From contig JAZNAG010000098.1 of assembly GCA_045586405.1 (NCBI GenBank), positions 1 to 53,069 on the forward strand: a DNA stretch of 53,069 bases. The letters run 5' to 3'. Below are positions 1 to 8,494 of this stretch, piece by piece. The notes beneath the pieces are model-generated. The model saw nothing but the letters and a program-made list of their open reading frames with translations, did no database searches and had not been told where the DNA came from. Within the stretch, counting starts at the first letter, position 1. The number at the start of each line of letters is the position of its first letter. A program made the translations under genes and the position numbers. Source of the stretch: SIG607 sp045586405. Lineage in GTDB: Bacteria; Bacillota; Clostridia; Oscillospirales; Acutalibacteraceae.

Positions 1-341
1 AAACTGATTAAAGTTGTTTTTTATCAGATAGTAGGAATTTAGTGAAAATAACTTTAATAACAGCACAGTTAACGATACCTTGGTTAGAAAAGAAAAAATT
101 AATCAAGCTAAAAATAAATTACAAATTAAATATTTCAGCAAAATACTTTAAGCATACTAAATCGTAATAAATATTCAGCGAAGCGCTAAATATTAAAACA
201 TATATAAATATATATAGTTAATCGGTAAAAAGACCGCAATATCGCAAAAATAACACTAATGCGGTAAAAACACTTCCCTTAATTATACAAAACATTCATT
301 TTGTATAATTCATAATATTTAAAAGTAGGCACTTCTCTATT
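1..341. other. AT-rich intergenic stretch with three inverted repeats
   Basis: No convincing reading frame is present on either strand. Three inverted repeats are visible: 170-180 with 184-194 (10 of 11 positions, 3-nt loop); ACCGCA near 231 with TGCGGT near 260; and a perfect 12-bp repeat, 281-292 with 299-310, around a 6-nt loop. None is followed by a long T-run, so they are not clear terminators. The window edge cuts off the left neighbour, so this could be the promoter or end region of an unseen gene. Confidence 0.5.
281..310. repeat. Perfect 12-bp inverted repeat
   Basis: AATTATACAAAA at 281-292 is exactly reverse-complemented at 299-310 around the loop CATTCA. It could be an operator or an RNA hairpin. 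There is no adjacent U-tract and no gene within 70 bp on the left inside the window. Confidence 0.6.
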
Positions 342-380
342 AAAAAACTGCTCTGCAAATAATGCAAAGCAGTAATTTTT
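342..380 (-). terminator. Intrinsic terminator of the 101-aa gene
   Basis: An 11-bp stem (347-357 with 363-373, one G-T pair) lies directly after the stop at 382 and is followed on the minus strand by TTTTTT. This is a typical factor-independent terminator. Confidence 0.85.
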
Positions 381-381
381 A

Positions 382-687
382 TTATTTATATAATTCTGCA
401 GGATTTACAAGATACTTAATTTCACCAAGATATTTAAGTGAACCTAAAATATTTGGAATTAAGGAATCATACTCACTTCTTTTGTATTTAATATCGGTTG
501 AAATAAACTGTGAGCCATGACCTGTTTTAGAATCAAGAGCTATATAAATGTATTTATTACACTGTTTATAATAGTAAACCCAAAAACGTTCGTCAAAAGT
601 AAAGGCGTATTGTGCCCCGTGGTACATAAAGTTGTTCTGAGAAAACTCTTCAAATAAAGCCTGATCTTCGGTAGTAATTGAAAACAT
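382..687 (-). CDS. Hypothetical protein, 101 aa
   Basis: I do not recognise this family. The protein is small, soluble, and rich in Tyr and Phe (for example WVYYYKQ), with no signal peptide or membrane segment. The second ATG (MFSITTED) is chosen as start because AGAAAGGA lies about 12 nt before it, whereas the ATG four codons upstream touches the ribosome site. It is a single-gene unit: a strong promoter at 718-746 sits in the gap after the phosphoesterase stop codon, and a perfect terminator follows. That architecture argues it is a real, independently expressed gene. Its function is unknown. Confidence 0.65.
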   Translation of the reverse strand: MFSITTEDQALFEEFSQNNFMYHGAQYAFTFDERFWVYYYKQCNKYIYIALDSKTGHGSQFISTDIKYKRSEYDSLIPNILGSLKYLGEIKYLVNPAELYK

Positions 688-717
688 AAACAACACCATT
701 CCTTTCTATTATAGAAA

Positions 718-746
718 ATTGTAGCAAATGCTACTGTAAATGTCAA
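718..746 (-). promoter_or_regulatory. Sigma-A promoter of the 101-aa gene
   Basis: On the minus strand, TTGACA (741-746), a 17-bp spacer and TACAAT (718-723) form a near-consensus promoter. The predicted start of transcription is about 20 nt before the ribosome site. The spacer contains the short palindrome TAGCAAATGCTA. Confidence 0.8.
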
Positions 747-752
747 TAGAAA

Positions 753-1295
753 TTAAAATGATATTTTATTTATGACTTCACCGTTTAATTTTTTAAAAGT
801 AAAAGTTTCGTCTTCAAAAATAATATATCCTCTTTCTGTATCAGATTTTGGTATTGAAACCGAGCCGGGATTTATATAGTAAAACCCTTCCCTTTCCTCA
901 CATACTGTTACATGGGTATGGCCTGTAAGAAGTATATCACCATTATTGAGTTTTGGAGGATTTTCAGGGTTCAGGTGATGTCCGTGAGTAGCGTAAACAA
1001 CATGATTTCCACATAGTAAAATACAATAATCTGCCATTATGGGAAAATCAAGAACCATTTGATCAACCTCTGTGTCGCAATTACCGCGTACAGCAATAAT
1101 TTTGTCTTTATGGTCATTAAGCATTCTTATTACACTTTTGGGAGCGTATTCGTCAGGTAAATCATTTCTCGGTCCGTGGTATAAAAGGTCGCCCAAGAGC
1201 AGAATTTTATCTACCTCTTCCCTTTTTACAGCATTAAACAGCTGCTCACAATATAAACATGAGCCATGGATATCAGAAGCTATTAAAAATTTCAT
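753..1295 (-). CDS. YfcE/MJ0936-type metallophosphoesterase
   Basis: A 180-aa cytoplasmic calcineurin-like phosphoesterase. The metal-binding motifs occur in family order: SDIHGS (about residues 7-12), GDLLYHGPRN (about 35-44), GNCD (about 72-75), a His at THGHH (about 104-108) and GHTHV (about 125-129). These build the dinuclear metal centre of YfcE-like phosphodiesterases, whose physiological substrate is generally unknown. Length matches the family. It is transcribed alone from a promoter at 1356-1384 with AGAAAGGG before the ATG. It may be co-transcribed weakly with the next gene, since no terminator separates them, but that gene has its own promoter. Confidence 0.85.
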   Translation of the reverse strand: MKFLIASDIHGSCLYCEQLFNAVKREEVDKILLLGDLLYHGPRNDLPDEYAPKSVIRMLNDHKDKIIAVRGNCDTEVDQMVLDFPIMADYCILLCGNHVVYATHGHHLNPENPPKLNNGDILLTGHTHVTVCEEREGFYYINPGSVSIPKSDTERGYIIFEDETFTFKKLNGEVINKISF

Positions 1296-1355
1296 AATTA
1301 AAGCCCTTTCTATAACATCTGCAAAGATACTTGAAATTAAAAATTTTACATAAAA

Positions 1356-1384
1356 ATTATAGCACAGCAGTCATAAATATTCAA
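1356..1384 (-). promoter_or_regulatory. Promoter of the phosphoesterase gene
   Basis: TTGAAT (1379-1384), a 17-bp spacer and a perfect TATAAT (1356-1361) on the minus strand, about 60 bp before the ATG at 1295. Confidence 0.75.
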
Positions 1385-1397
1385 TATAATATAAATA

Positions 1398-1436
1398 AAA
1401 AAGAACTAGGTATTAACTTAGTTCTTTTTATTTTTT
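1398..1436. terminator. Bidirectional hairpin terminator
   Basis: The stem AAGAACTAAGTT/AACTTAGTTCTT type (one mismatch) is flanked by A-runs on one side and T-runs on the other, so it could end transcripts from either strand. The minus-strand tRNA unit already has its own terminator at 1513-1545. The unassigned segment 1437-1512 between the two hairpins holds no reading frame. Confidence 0.6.
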
Positions 1437-1512
1437 GAAATAACGTTATGGTATTTTTGTGATAATCACCTATCATACCTGCAAATAATTTTTGATTTTG
1501 ACTATAAGAAAT

Positions 1513-1545
1513 AAAAAAAGACATCCACTTGATGTCTTTTTTTAT
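1513..1545. terminator. Terminator after tRNA-Arg
   Basis: AAAAAAAGACATC (stem), CACTT (loop), GATGTCTTTTTTT. It lies one base from the CCA end of tRNA-Arg on the minus strand and is also T-rich on the plus strand. Confidence 0.8.
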
Positions 1546-1622
<77 letters not shown>

Positions 1623-1634
1623 TTACTTAAAATA

Positions 1635-1657
1635 AAACCGTCAAAATTTGACGGTTT
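1635..1657 (-). terminator. Terminator-like hairpin between the two tRNAs
   Basis: AAACCGTCA/TGACGGTTT (9 bp, 5-nt loop) followed on the minus strand by TTTATTTT. It overlaps the CCA end of tRNA-Gly by one base. It may terminate tRNA-Gly or serve as a processing hairpin before tRNA-Arg. Confidence 0.55.
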
Positions 1658-1731
1658 GGAGCGGGTGATGGGAATCGAACCCACACGGCCAGCTTGGAAG
1701 GCTGGAATTCTAGCCATTGAACTACACCCGC
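1657..1731 (-). tRNA. tRNA-Gly (anticodon TCC)
   Basis: 75 nt with encoded CCA. The acceptor GCGGGTG/CACCCGC is fully paired, the anticodon stem CCAGC/GCTGG encloses CTTCCAA with TCC, and the T-loop is TTCGATT. It decodes GGA. It is driven by the promoter at 1749-1777. Confidence 0.95.
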
Positions 1732-1748
1732 ATTCATACGACCTAAGT

Positions 1749-1777
1749 ATATTAACATAAAAACATATTTTAGTCAA
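1749..1777 (-). promoter_or_regulatory. Promoter of the tRNA unit
   Basis: TTGACT (1772-1777), a 17-bp spacer and TAATAT (1749-1754) on the minus strand, ending 18 bp before the tRNA-Gly 5' end. This is typical spacing for a tRNA promoter. Confidence 0.8.
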
Positions 1778-1795
1778 GTGTTTTTTGAAATATTT

Positions 1796-1828
1796 TTCGG
1801 CGCTGTATTGTTATTTTACAGCGCCGAA
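1796..1828 (-). terminator. Hairpin after the clpE-like gene
   Basis: A GC-rich 12-bp stem, TTCGGCGCTGTA/TACAGCGCCGAA, just after the stop at 1836. On the minus strand the bases after it are only mildly T-rich (AAATATTT), so termination may be imperfect. The stem itself is very stable. Confidence 0.6.
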
Positions 1829-1835
1829 TTTCAAC

Positions 1836-4106
1836 TTATTTATGGCAAAAATCTATCTTTTTATCTTTTACTTTAAGGATAATTTCAGTAATGTTTGCAG
1901 TACCGTCATCAACAAGTAATGCAACAATTTTATCTTCGATATTACGACGAATATAGTTTCTAAGTTCTCGTGCTCCTGACTTACCTCCAACACAGTTTTC
2001 AGCAATTAACCTGCATACATCTTCATTATATGACAGTGAAATGCCCTTATATGACATTGCTGTTTTAATTTCATCAAGCATCAGTTTACTAATGCTTGTG
2101 AGTGAAGCTACATCAAGGGGAGAAAATACAACGACTTCGTCAATTCTTGCAATAAATTCAGGTCTTAAAAACTCAGATAGCGCTTTTCTTGTTCGTTCTT
2201 CCGAAGCTTGTTCTACAGTCTTCTCAAAACCTGCAAGAGATGTTCTCTTGTCACTGCCGGCGTTAGTAGTCATAACTATAATGGTATTTTCAAAATTAAC
2301 CACTCTTCCCTGCGCATCGGTAATACGACCATCATCAAGAATTTGCAAAAGTATATTCAAGATATCAGGATGAGCTTTTTCTATTTCGTCAAATAAAACA
2401 ACAGAATAAGGCTTTCTTCTAACCTTTTCTGTAAGCTGTCCCGCTTCATCGTATCCAACATATCCCGGAGGCGCTCCAATAAGACGTGAAACCGAGTGTT
2501 TTTCCATAAACTCAGACATATCAAGGCGAATCATTGTTTCGGGAGTATCAAAAAGTTGTTCAGACAGCACTTTTACCAGCTCTGTTTTACCGACACCGGT
2601 AGGACCGGCAAAAATAAACGAAGCAGGTCTGCGTTTAAGCGACATTTGTACCCTTGAACGCTTTACCGCAGAAACAACTAATTCTACAGCTTTATCCTGA
2701 CCAATAATTCTCTTTAATATCTCACCTTCAAGGTTATAGAGCTTTTTAAGATCGTTTTCCTGAACTTTAGAGGCAGGAATACCTGTCCATAGTTCAATAA
2801 CCTTTGCAACATCCTTATCGGTAACGGTATTATCAGCAGCAGGTTCGTAAAGTTCGCCGGCCTTCTTTTTTAATTTTTCAAGGTCAGCCTTTACCAGAGC
2901 AAGTTTTTCATAATCAATTTTTTCTACATCAGCTTCAATACGGTCAATTTCCATCTGAGCCTCTGCAATTTTCTTGTTAACGATATATAACTCATCGACA
3001 GCCGTATTTGCAAGACTTGCACAAGCACAGGCTTCATCCATAAGGTCGATAGCTTTATCAGGTAAAAATCGGTCATTAACATAGCGCTCGGACAGTCTTA
3101 CAATAGTTGATATAATTCTATCGGGAATATTAACGTTATGATAACCCTCATAATACTTTTTAATGCCACGTAAAACCTTCTCGGTTTCGAGAAGTGATGG
3201 TTCTTCTATAGTAACAGGCTGAAATCTGCGTTCAAGAGCGGCATCTTTTTCAATATGCTTTCTATACTCTTTAAACGTAGTAGCACCTATAACTTGAATT
3301 TCGCCTCTTGAAAGAGCTGGTTTCAGTATATTGGCAGCGTTCATCGAGCCTTCAGCGGAGTCACCGGCTCCAACAAGGTTATGAATTTCGTCAATGAAAA
3401 GAATTATATTTTTAGCTGTTTTGATTTCATCAACAAGGCCTTTAACTCTGCTTTCGAATTGACCGCGGAACTGAGTTCCTGCAACAAGACCTGTTAAGTC
3501 AAGCAAATGTATCTCTTTATCAAGTAGTCTTGCAGGAGCGTCGCCTCGTGCAATTTTTAATGCGAGACCTTCTGCAATAGCAGTTTTACCAACACCCGGT
3601 TCACCTATAAGACAAGGATTATTTTTTGTACGGCGCGAAAGAATTTGTATGGTTCTGTAAAGTTCCTCTTCCCTGCCGAAAATCTCGTCTAACTGTCCAT
3701 TTTTGGCACGCAAAGTAAGGTTAGTACAATATTGTTCCAAAAAGCGACGTTTTTTAGGTTGCTTCTTATCTTGCTTTTCTTCGTTTGGCTTGTCCTCATT
3801 AGAAGAAGCATCACTTTTGGGCGCAGAAAACATATTGTTAAGGAAAGGAAATGCAGGAGCGGTGCCCATATCAAACATATCATTTCCCATATCTTCGTTC
3901 ATGGACATTACTTCCATAAACTGTTCACTCATTTGTTCTATTTCTTCATCGGATATGTTCATTTTACTAAGCATATCGTCAATCGGTTTTATACCTGCGG
4001 TTTTTGCACATACAAGGCATAAACCTTTTGGTTCAGCATCTTGCCTTGTTGTGTCAGAAATAAAAACTACCGCAGGTCGTTTTTGACATTTATAACATAG
4101 TCTCAT
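1836..4106 (-). CDS. clpE: ClpE/ClpC-like AAA+ unfoldase with N-terminal zinc finger
   Basis: A 756-aa Hsp100 ATPase that would unfold substrates, normally for ClpP. The N-terminus has the four-cysteine zinc finger typical of ClpE (C4, C7, C30, C33) and lacks the double Clp_N repeat of ClpC. Residues about 50-120 are a charged linker. The first AAA+ module has GEPGVGKT (168-175) and LFIDEIH, a short coiled-coil middle region follows near 395-435, and the second module carries GPTGVGKT, VLFDEIE and sensor residues. It is the last gene of the long run from ruvC and starts 22 bp after the cvpA-like stop with AGAGGA before its ATG. No CIRCE or CtsR operator was seen directly upstream. The zinc finger makes ClpE the best name, with ClpC the alternative. 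Confidence 0.85.
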   Translation of the reverse strand: MRLCYKCQKRPAVVFISDTTRQDAEPKGLCLVCAKTAGIKPIDDMLSKMNISDEEIEQMSEQFMEVMSMNEDMGNDMFDMGTAPAFPFLNNMFSAPKSDASSNEDKPNEEKQDKKQPKKRRFLEQYCTNLTLRAKNGQLDEIFGREEELYRTIQILSRRTKNNPCLIGEPGVGKTAIAEGLALKIARGDAPARLLDKEIHLLDLTGLVAGTQFRGQFESRVKGLVDEIKTAKNIILFIDEIHNLVGAGDSAEGSMNAANILKPALSRGEIQVIGATTFKEYRKHIEKDAALERRFQPVTIEEPSLLETEKVLRGIKKYYEGYHNVNIPDRIISTIVRLSERYVNDRFLPDKAIDLMDEACACASLANTAVDELYIVNKKIAEAQMEIDRIEADVEKIDYEKLALVKADLEKLKKKAGELYEPAADNTVTDKDVAKVIELWTGIPASKVQENDLKKLYNLEGEILKRIIGQDKAVELVVSAVKRSRVQMSLKRRPASFIFAGPTGVGKTELVKVLSEQLFDTPETMIRLDMSEFMEKHSVSRLIGAPPGYVGYDEAGQLTEKVRRKPYSVVLFDEIEKAHPDILNILLQILDDGRITDAQGRVVNFENTIIVMTTNAGSDKRTSLAGFEKTVEQASEERTRKALSEFLRPEFIARIDEVVVFSPLDVASLTSISKLMLDEIKTAMSYKGISLSYNEDVCRLIAENCVGGKSGARELRNYIRRNIEDKIVALLVDDGTANITEIILKVKDKKIDFCHK

Positions 4107-4127
4107 ATTATTGGTCCTCTCGCTTGA

Positions 4128-4766
4128 CTAAAAAATACTAATTAAAAAATTGTATATGTATGAACTCTCAAGAGTACCTTCAGGAATAAAAAACAAACCT
4201 TTACCGCTAAGCGCCGCAGTTTTTTCGCAAATAAGGCAAACTGCGATTACTATAGCACAACCCGAAAGTGCTCCAAAAAGAGATCCTAAAAATTTATTTA
4301 TCTTACCAAGGAAGCTGATTTTAACAAGTTTATTTATAACATTAACCAAAATATTCAAAACAAATACAAATACGATAAATAAAACAAACATTGCAATTGT
4401 AGAAATTGCTTCTTCAATAATTGGTGAAATTGATTCAGTCACAAACTGTTCTGCGTCAATTATGTTTTCACCCTCAAAAGTAATACCGTATTTATCAGAA
4501 TTATCAACAATAAAATCAGGTAACGCGTTTTTTACGCTATCAACCGAGTTATCAACAGATGTTTCTATTGTTTCAATAATTTTGGGTTCGAAATATGTTT
4601 TGTTAATAAAAGAAGCAATAGGTGTAGACAAATAATTTGCAAGTAATATTGCAGTAATAAAAGCCAACAATGATAAGAATATCTTAACTGCACCTTTACG
4701 TACTCCAATAAAAATACCGAAAATTATTATCAATGCTAAAATTAAATCAAAAACTAAATATGTCAT
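4128..4766 (-). CDS. CvpA-family membrane protein
   Basis: 212 aa with about four hydrophobic segments: residues 2-20, 25-42, about 120-145 and 165-185. The N-terminal glycine-rich turn FGIFIGVRKGAVK is the signature of the CvpA (colicin V production) family. Family members are small integral membrane proteins of unclear biochemical role. I use the ATG at 4766 because AGGTG lies 6 nt before it; a GTG three codons earlier would overlap the ribosome site. It starts about 10 bp after the DUF5711-like gene ends, so the two are probably co-translated. A function in envelope biology is inferred only. Confidence 0.75.
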   Translation of the reverse strand: MTYLVFDLILALIIIFGIFIGVRKGAVKIFLSLLAFITAILLANYLSTPIASFINKTYFEPKIIETIETSVDNSVDSVKNALPDFIVDNSDKYGITFEGENIIDAEQFVTESISPIIEEAISTIAMFVLFIVFVFVLNILVNVINKLVKISFLGKINKFLGSLFGALSGCAIVIAVCLICEKTAALSGKGLFFIPEGTLESSYIYNFLISIF

Positions 4767-4775
4767 AAAAATCAC

Positions 4776-6044
4776 CTATTTCAAATTGATTTTCTCTACA
4801 TTATTATGACCTACCGCAAGACAGCTTACAGAAGATGAAGCAACAATTTTTATTACACCGAAGCCGCAACTTCCCTGCTTTTTGATTTCACCTTTTCTGT
4901 TAAGACGGTAAATATTATTACGACTCAAGACAAAAACGTTATTACCTTTAACAGAAAAATTATTGACCGGTCCGTCAAATGTATAAGAAAAAATATTTTT
5001 TCTGAAATTATTATAAACAGAGAAAGTAACATTACCGTCATTGTTTTCTCTAGATGATGATATGAAAATGCGGTTAGATGTAGATTTTACGTCATCAATA
5101 CAGTATTCGGTGGTAAAAGTTGTGATTTCATTTTTTCTCCAAGAAACAATATCACAAAACTTCTCACCGATGACAACAAAATTCTTTTTATTGGCAGAAT
5201 TGATGCCATAAACCATTTCACCGGAGTATTCTTTTGTAAAAATCGGATCAGCCGATTCAAACCCTAAAACATATAGTTTGCTGTTAAATTTACCGTTATC
5301 AACCGACAACGTGGTAACGGCTATAGATTTTCCGTTAGGCGCAACTGCTACACCGTTTATGGTTTCATCAGCGCAAAACCACTGGAAAATATTTTTACCT
5401 TTGTCATCGCACACAGTTACCATTGAAGTGTAACTCTCAGATTTACTTGCATAGGCAAAATATCCGTTTCTGCTAATATCGGCAGCAAGCAGTAAGAACT
5501 CGCTTTCAATAGAAAGTAATTTATTTTTAGTATTATAAACACAAATTCCACTGCCATTCTGATCAAACACAAGGCATCTGGCTTCGCTCTCGCAAAAAAC
5601 AGGTGAAGTAAAACCGTGAGCGTCGCTGAAAATCAGTTTACCGCTTTTGTTATAGCAAGATACATCGCTGTCAGAAAGTACATATAAATGGTTACTGTTT
5701 ATAACGCTGTTATATGTTTCCGACGAATTAAGCTTAACCGGATAAACATTTTTTAACGAAAGCGAAGTAGAAAAACTTGCAAACATATCGCCGATACCTG
5801 TCGGTGCCGACAAAAATATCAGTAAAACAGCAACCACTAATATAAGGCTAAGTGATGCTAAAACAATGCGCTTTACTTTATATATATGCTTTTTACCTTT
5901 TAAAATTCTAAATGGCGACTGTTTTTCTCTCGGCTTCTTCTTAGGCTTTTTTTCTTCTGCTGAAGTCATTTTAATTTGTTCGGGTTTATCAAACGTAAAG
6001 AGATTATGACGTCTTCTACGCTTATTTTTTAAATATTTTGGCAT
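4776..6044 (-). CDS. DUF5711-like membrane-anchored beta-propeller protein
   Basis: 422 aa. A very basic cytoplasmic tail (residues 1-58, with KKPKKK) precedes one membrane helix (about 59-80). The remainder is an extracytoplasmic domain of repeated short beta-strand units of WD40/PQQ style (for example SGKLIFSDAHG, NGYFAYASKSE, NGKSIAVTT). This matches the DUF5711 arrangement as I remember it. It has no catalytic motif and is presumably a scaffold or sensor. It lies between truA and cvpA in the same transcript, with GAGGTG before the ATG. The family name comes from recall of the architecture, not from a search. Confidence 0.65.
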   Translation of the reverse strand: MPKYLKNKRRRRHNLFTFDKPEQIKMTSAEEKKPKKKPREKQSPFRILKGKKHIYKVKRIVLASLSLILVVAVLLIFLSAPTGIGDMFASFSTSLSLKNVYPVKLNSSETYNSVINSNHLYVLSDSDVSCYNKSGKLIFSDAHGFTSPVFCESEARCLVFDQNGSGICVYNTKNKLLSIESEFLLLAADISRNGYFAYASKSESYTSMVTVCDDKGKNIFQWFCADETINGVAVAPNGKSIAVTTLSVDNGKFNSKLYVLGFESADPIFTKEYSGEMVYGINSANKKNFVVIGEKFCDIVSWRKNEITTFTTEYCIDDVKSTSNRIFISSSRENNDGNVTFSVYNNFRKNIFSYTFDGPVNNFSVKGNNVFVLSRNNIYRLNRKGEIKKQGSCGFGVIKIVASSSVSCLAVGHNNVEKINLK

Positions 6045-6053
6045 TTTTTCACC

Positions 6054-6788
6054 TCAATAATAGACGCGATTTAAAAATAAAGCTTGCGGCGGAGCAGTTG
6101 CACCCGCAAGATTTCTGTCACCACTCTCAAAAATCTTTTCCGCAACTTCCCTTTCAATACTGCCTCGACCGACCGATAATGCGGTGCCCACAATAATACG
6201 TACCATATTATATAAAAAGCCGTCAGCGGTAATACTGAAAATAAGAAAATCACCATTAACTTCCACAGAACATTCAGTAACGGTTCTCACGGTGGTTTTT
6301 ACACTTCTGCCCGAAGAAGAAAATCCAATAAAATCATGTGTTCCTATCAAACTGTTACAAAAATACTTTATATCCTCAAGATTTAATTTTCCTGAATAAT
6401 TATAACAGTAACGGCTGTTAAATGGATCGGTTATTATTCTTCTATCAACTCTGTAAATATAATTTTTTCCGGCAGCGTTATATCTGGCGTGAAAATCACT
6501 ATTTACAAATTTACACATCATAGCACGTATATCCTGCGGCAAAACCGAATTGAGTCCTCTGATAATACCATCCGGCTCAATAGCGGTCTCCAGGTCAAAA
6601 TGACAATAAAACTCATTTGCATGAACACCGGCGTCTGTTCTGCTGCAACCTGTCACTGCAGGCGCATAGCCATAAAGCTGTTTCATAGAAATCTGCAGTT
6701 GTTCTTGAACGGTTATACCGTTAGGTTGTACTTGCCAACCGTGGTAATTTGTACCGTCAAAAGAAAGTTTTAGTAAATAACGTTGCAT
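6054..6788 (-). CDS. truA: tRNA pseudouridine(38-40) synthase TruA
   Basis: 244 aa, the usual TruA length. The catalytic aspartate is D52 in the motif GCSRTDAGVHA (47-57). The N-terminal YHGWQVQPNGITVQ and the C-terminal FLYNMVRIIVGT and QALFLNRVYY segments are also diagnostic. It isomerises uridines at positions 38-40 in the anticodon arm of many tRNAs. It follows ecfT by 4 bp, as in the conserved Firmicute order ecfA1-ecfA2-ecfT-truA. GGGGT precedes the ATG. Confidence 0.95.
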   Translation of the reverse strand: MQRYLLKLSFDGTNYHGWQVQPNGITVQEQLQISMKQLYGYAPAVTGCSRTDAGVHANEFYCHFDLETAIEPDGIIRGLNSVLPQDIRAMMCKFVNSDFHARYNAAGKNYIYRVDRRIITDPFNSRYCYNYSGKLNLEDIKYFCNSLIGTHDFIGFSSSGRSVKTTVRTVTECSVEVNGDFLIFSITADGFLYNMVRIIVGTALSVGRGSIEREVAEKIFESGDRNLAGATAPPQALFLNRVYY

Positions 6789-6792
6789 TATT

Positions 6793-7605
6793 TTACCCCA
6801 AAAAATAATTGATTATAATTATGGATACTCCCCAAACCAAAGCGAATAGAACTGATAAAATATCAAAATACCTAATGGTGAATTTTTTCATTCTTTGTTT
6901 ACCGATACCGCCGTTATAGCATCTGCATTCCATAGCTTCTGCTAAATCATAGGCTCGTCTGACAGATAGTATGAGAAGAGGAATAAGAATAGGAATAAGC
7001 GCTTTTATTCTGCTTATAAGACCTCCGCTTTCTATATCAGCTCCTCGGGCTTTTTGTGCGTTCATAATCTTTTGCGTTTCCTCAATAAGTGTAGGAATAA
7101 AACGAAGAGCTATAGTCATCATCATAGTAAGAATATGAACAAAAGAGCCAAGACCGATAAATTTAAGCGGAGTGCAAAGACTTTCAATAGCATCTGTAAG
7201 ATCATTTGGTGTTGTGGTATAGGTTAGCGTTGCACTGATAAAAATAAGTAAAGCTATTCTCAGCGCCATAAACCCTGCACGCATAAGTCCGCCTGAAGAA
7301 ATGGTAAATATCCACCAGTCAAGCAAAACCGTGCCCTCGTTAATATAAAGCGAGTTGATAACTGCCGTAAAAATTATAATAGGCAGAATAGCTTTTAAAT
7401 TACCAAGATAAATTTTTACAGGCACACGTGAACATATCATAGAAATTAAAACAAATATTACCGCTGAAAGCATAGAAAAAGCTGTTTTTGCCAAAAAGAT
7501 GAATACGATAGCAAAAATCATAAGCAAAAATTTTACTCTCGGGTCCATTTTGTGAACCAATGATTTTGCAGGAAAATACTGACCAAAGGTGATGTCTGTT
7601 ATCAT
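6793..7605 (-). CDS. ecfT: ECF transporter membrane component EcfT
   Basis: 270 aa, CbiQ/EcfT family, with several hydrophobic helices in the first half. The cytoplasmic coupling motifs are present as ARGAD (about 185-190) and an Ala/Glu/Arg-rich helix with RRAYDLAEAMECR (about 216-228); these contact the two ATPases. With EcfA1 and EcfA2 it forms the energising module that pairs with interchangeable vitamin- or metal-binding S subunits. No S subunit is encoded here, so this is a group II (shared) module. The ATG overlaps the ecfA2 stop by four bases. Confidence 0.9.
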   Translation of the reverse strand: MITDITFGQYFPAKSLVHKMDPRVKFLLMIFAIVFIFLAKTAFSMLSAVIFVLISMICSRVPVKIYLGNLKAILPIIIFTAVINSLYINEGTVLLDWWIFTISSGGLMRAGFMALRIALLIFISATLTYTTTPNDLTDAIESLCTPLKFIGLGSFVHILTMMMTIALRFIPTLIEETQKIMNAQKARGADIESGGLISRIKALIPILIPLLILSVRRAYDLAEAMECRCYNGGIGKQRMKKFTIRYFDILSVLFALVWGVSIIIINYFLG

Positions 7606-8465
7606 AAAGCAGCACCCCCGGATAAGTAATTTTCAATAACCGTAACAGCTTTTTCAACGGTAAAGACATTCGTGTCGATATCTATGCCGGATTCTTTTAA
7701 AGCAAGCATAACTCTTGTTATTTCAGGGACATTAAGACCGATACTTATTAGTTGCTCAGAATTTCTAAAAACATTTTCAGCAGTATCGTGCATAAAAACC
7801 TCACCACTGTTTAACACAAGAATTTTATCGCAAATCATCGCCATATCTTCCATACTGTGTGAAACAATTATTACGGTAGCATTGTTTGATTTACGGTAAT
7901 TTTCAATAGCCTTCAGTACAGTTTCTCTGCCTATAGGATCAAGACCGGCGGTGGGCTCGTCAAATATGATTATCTCGGGTTTCATAGCCATAATACCTGC
8001 AATAGCAGCTCTACGCTTTTCACCGCCCGACAAATCAAATGGAGATTTCGAAAGCAGTTCTGATTTAAGAGCAACAGTATTTACGGCATCAAATACCCGT
8101 TTATCTATTTCTTTTTTTTCGAGTTTCATATTTTTAGGTCCGAAGGCAACATCAGCCTCAACAGTTTCTTCAAAAAGTTGATATTCAGGATACTGAAAAA
8201 CCAGACCGATTTTAAAACGAATATTTCCTATCTCTTTAGGATTTTCCCAGATGCTTTTGCCATGCAGTGAAATTTTACCGCTTGTTGGCTTTAGCAGACC
8301 GTTAAGAAGCTGCAGCAAAGTAGACTTACCCGAGCCGGTATGTCCGATTATGCCTAAAATTTCACCCTCATTTACAGAAAACGAAATATCTTTCACCGCT
8401 TCATACTTAAAAGGGGTATCAGGCGAATATATATAACATAGATTTTCAGCTTCAAGTATTGCCAA
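7602..8465 (-). CDS. ecfA2: ECF transporter ATPase EcfA2
   Basis: 287 aa. The Walker A motif is GHTGSGKST (41-49), the Q-loop is FQYPEYQLFE, the signature is LSGGEKRR, and Walker B is IIFDEPTAGLDP, followed by the switch His in VSHSME. The FQYPEYQLF form of the Q-loop is typical of EcfA2. The start codon is TTG at 8465 with AAAGGA about 10 nt upstream. It powers vitamin uptake with EcfA1 and EcfT and overlaps ecfT by 4 bp. Confidence 0.92.
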   Translation of the reverse strand: MAILEAENLCYIYSPDTPFKYEAVKDISFSVNEGEILGIIGHTGSGKSTLLQLLNGLLKPTSGKISLHGKSIWENPKEIGNIRFKIGLVFQYPEYQLFEETVEADVAFGPKNMKLEKKEIDKRVFDAVNTVALKSELLSKSPFDLSGGEKRRAAIAGIMAMKPEIIIFDEPTAGLDPIGRETVLKAIENYRKSNNATVIIVSHSMEDMAMICDKILVLNSGEVFMHDTAENVFRNSEQLISIGLNVPEITRVMLALKESGIDIDTNVFTVEKAVTVIENYLSGGAAL

Positions 8466-8494
8466 AACTTATCTGTCCTTTCTAAAAAATGAGC

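Noticed and set aside
170..310. CRISPR array or replication origin in the AT-rich left edge
   Set aside because: There are no regularly spaced direct repeats and no DnaA-box cluster such as TTATCCACA.
3703..4086. Plus-strand frame opposite the clpE N-terminus
   Set aside because: It is a shadow of a firmly identified gene and has no ribosome site or promoter.
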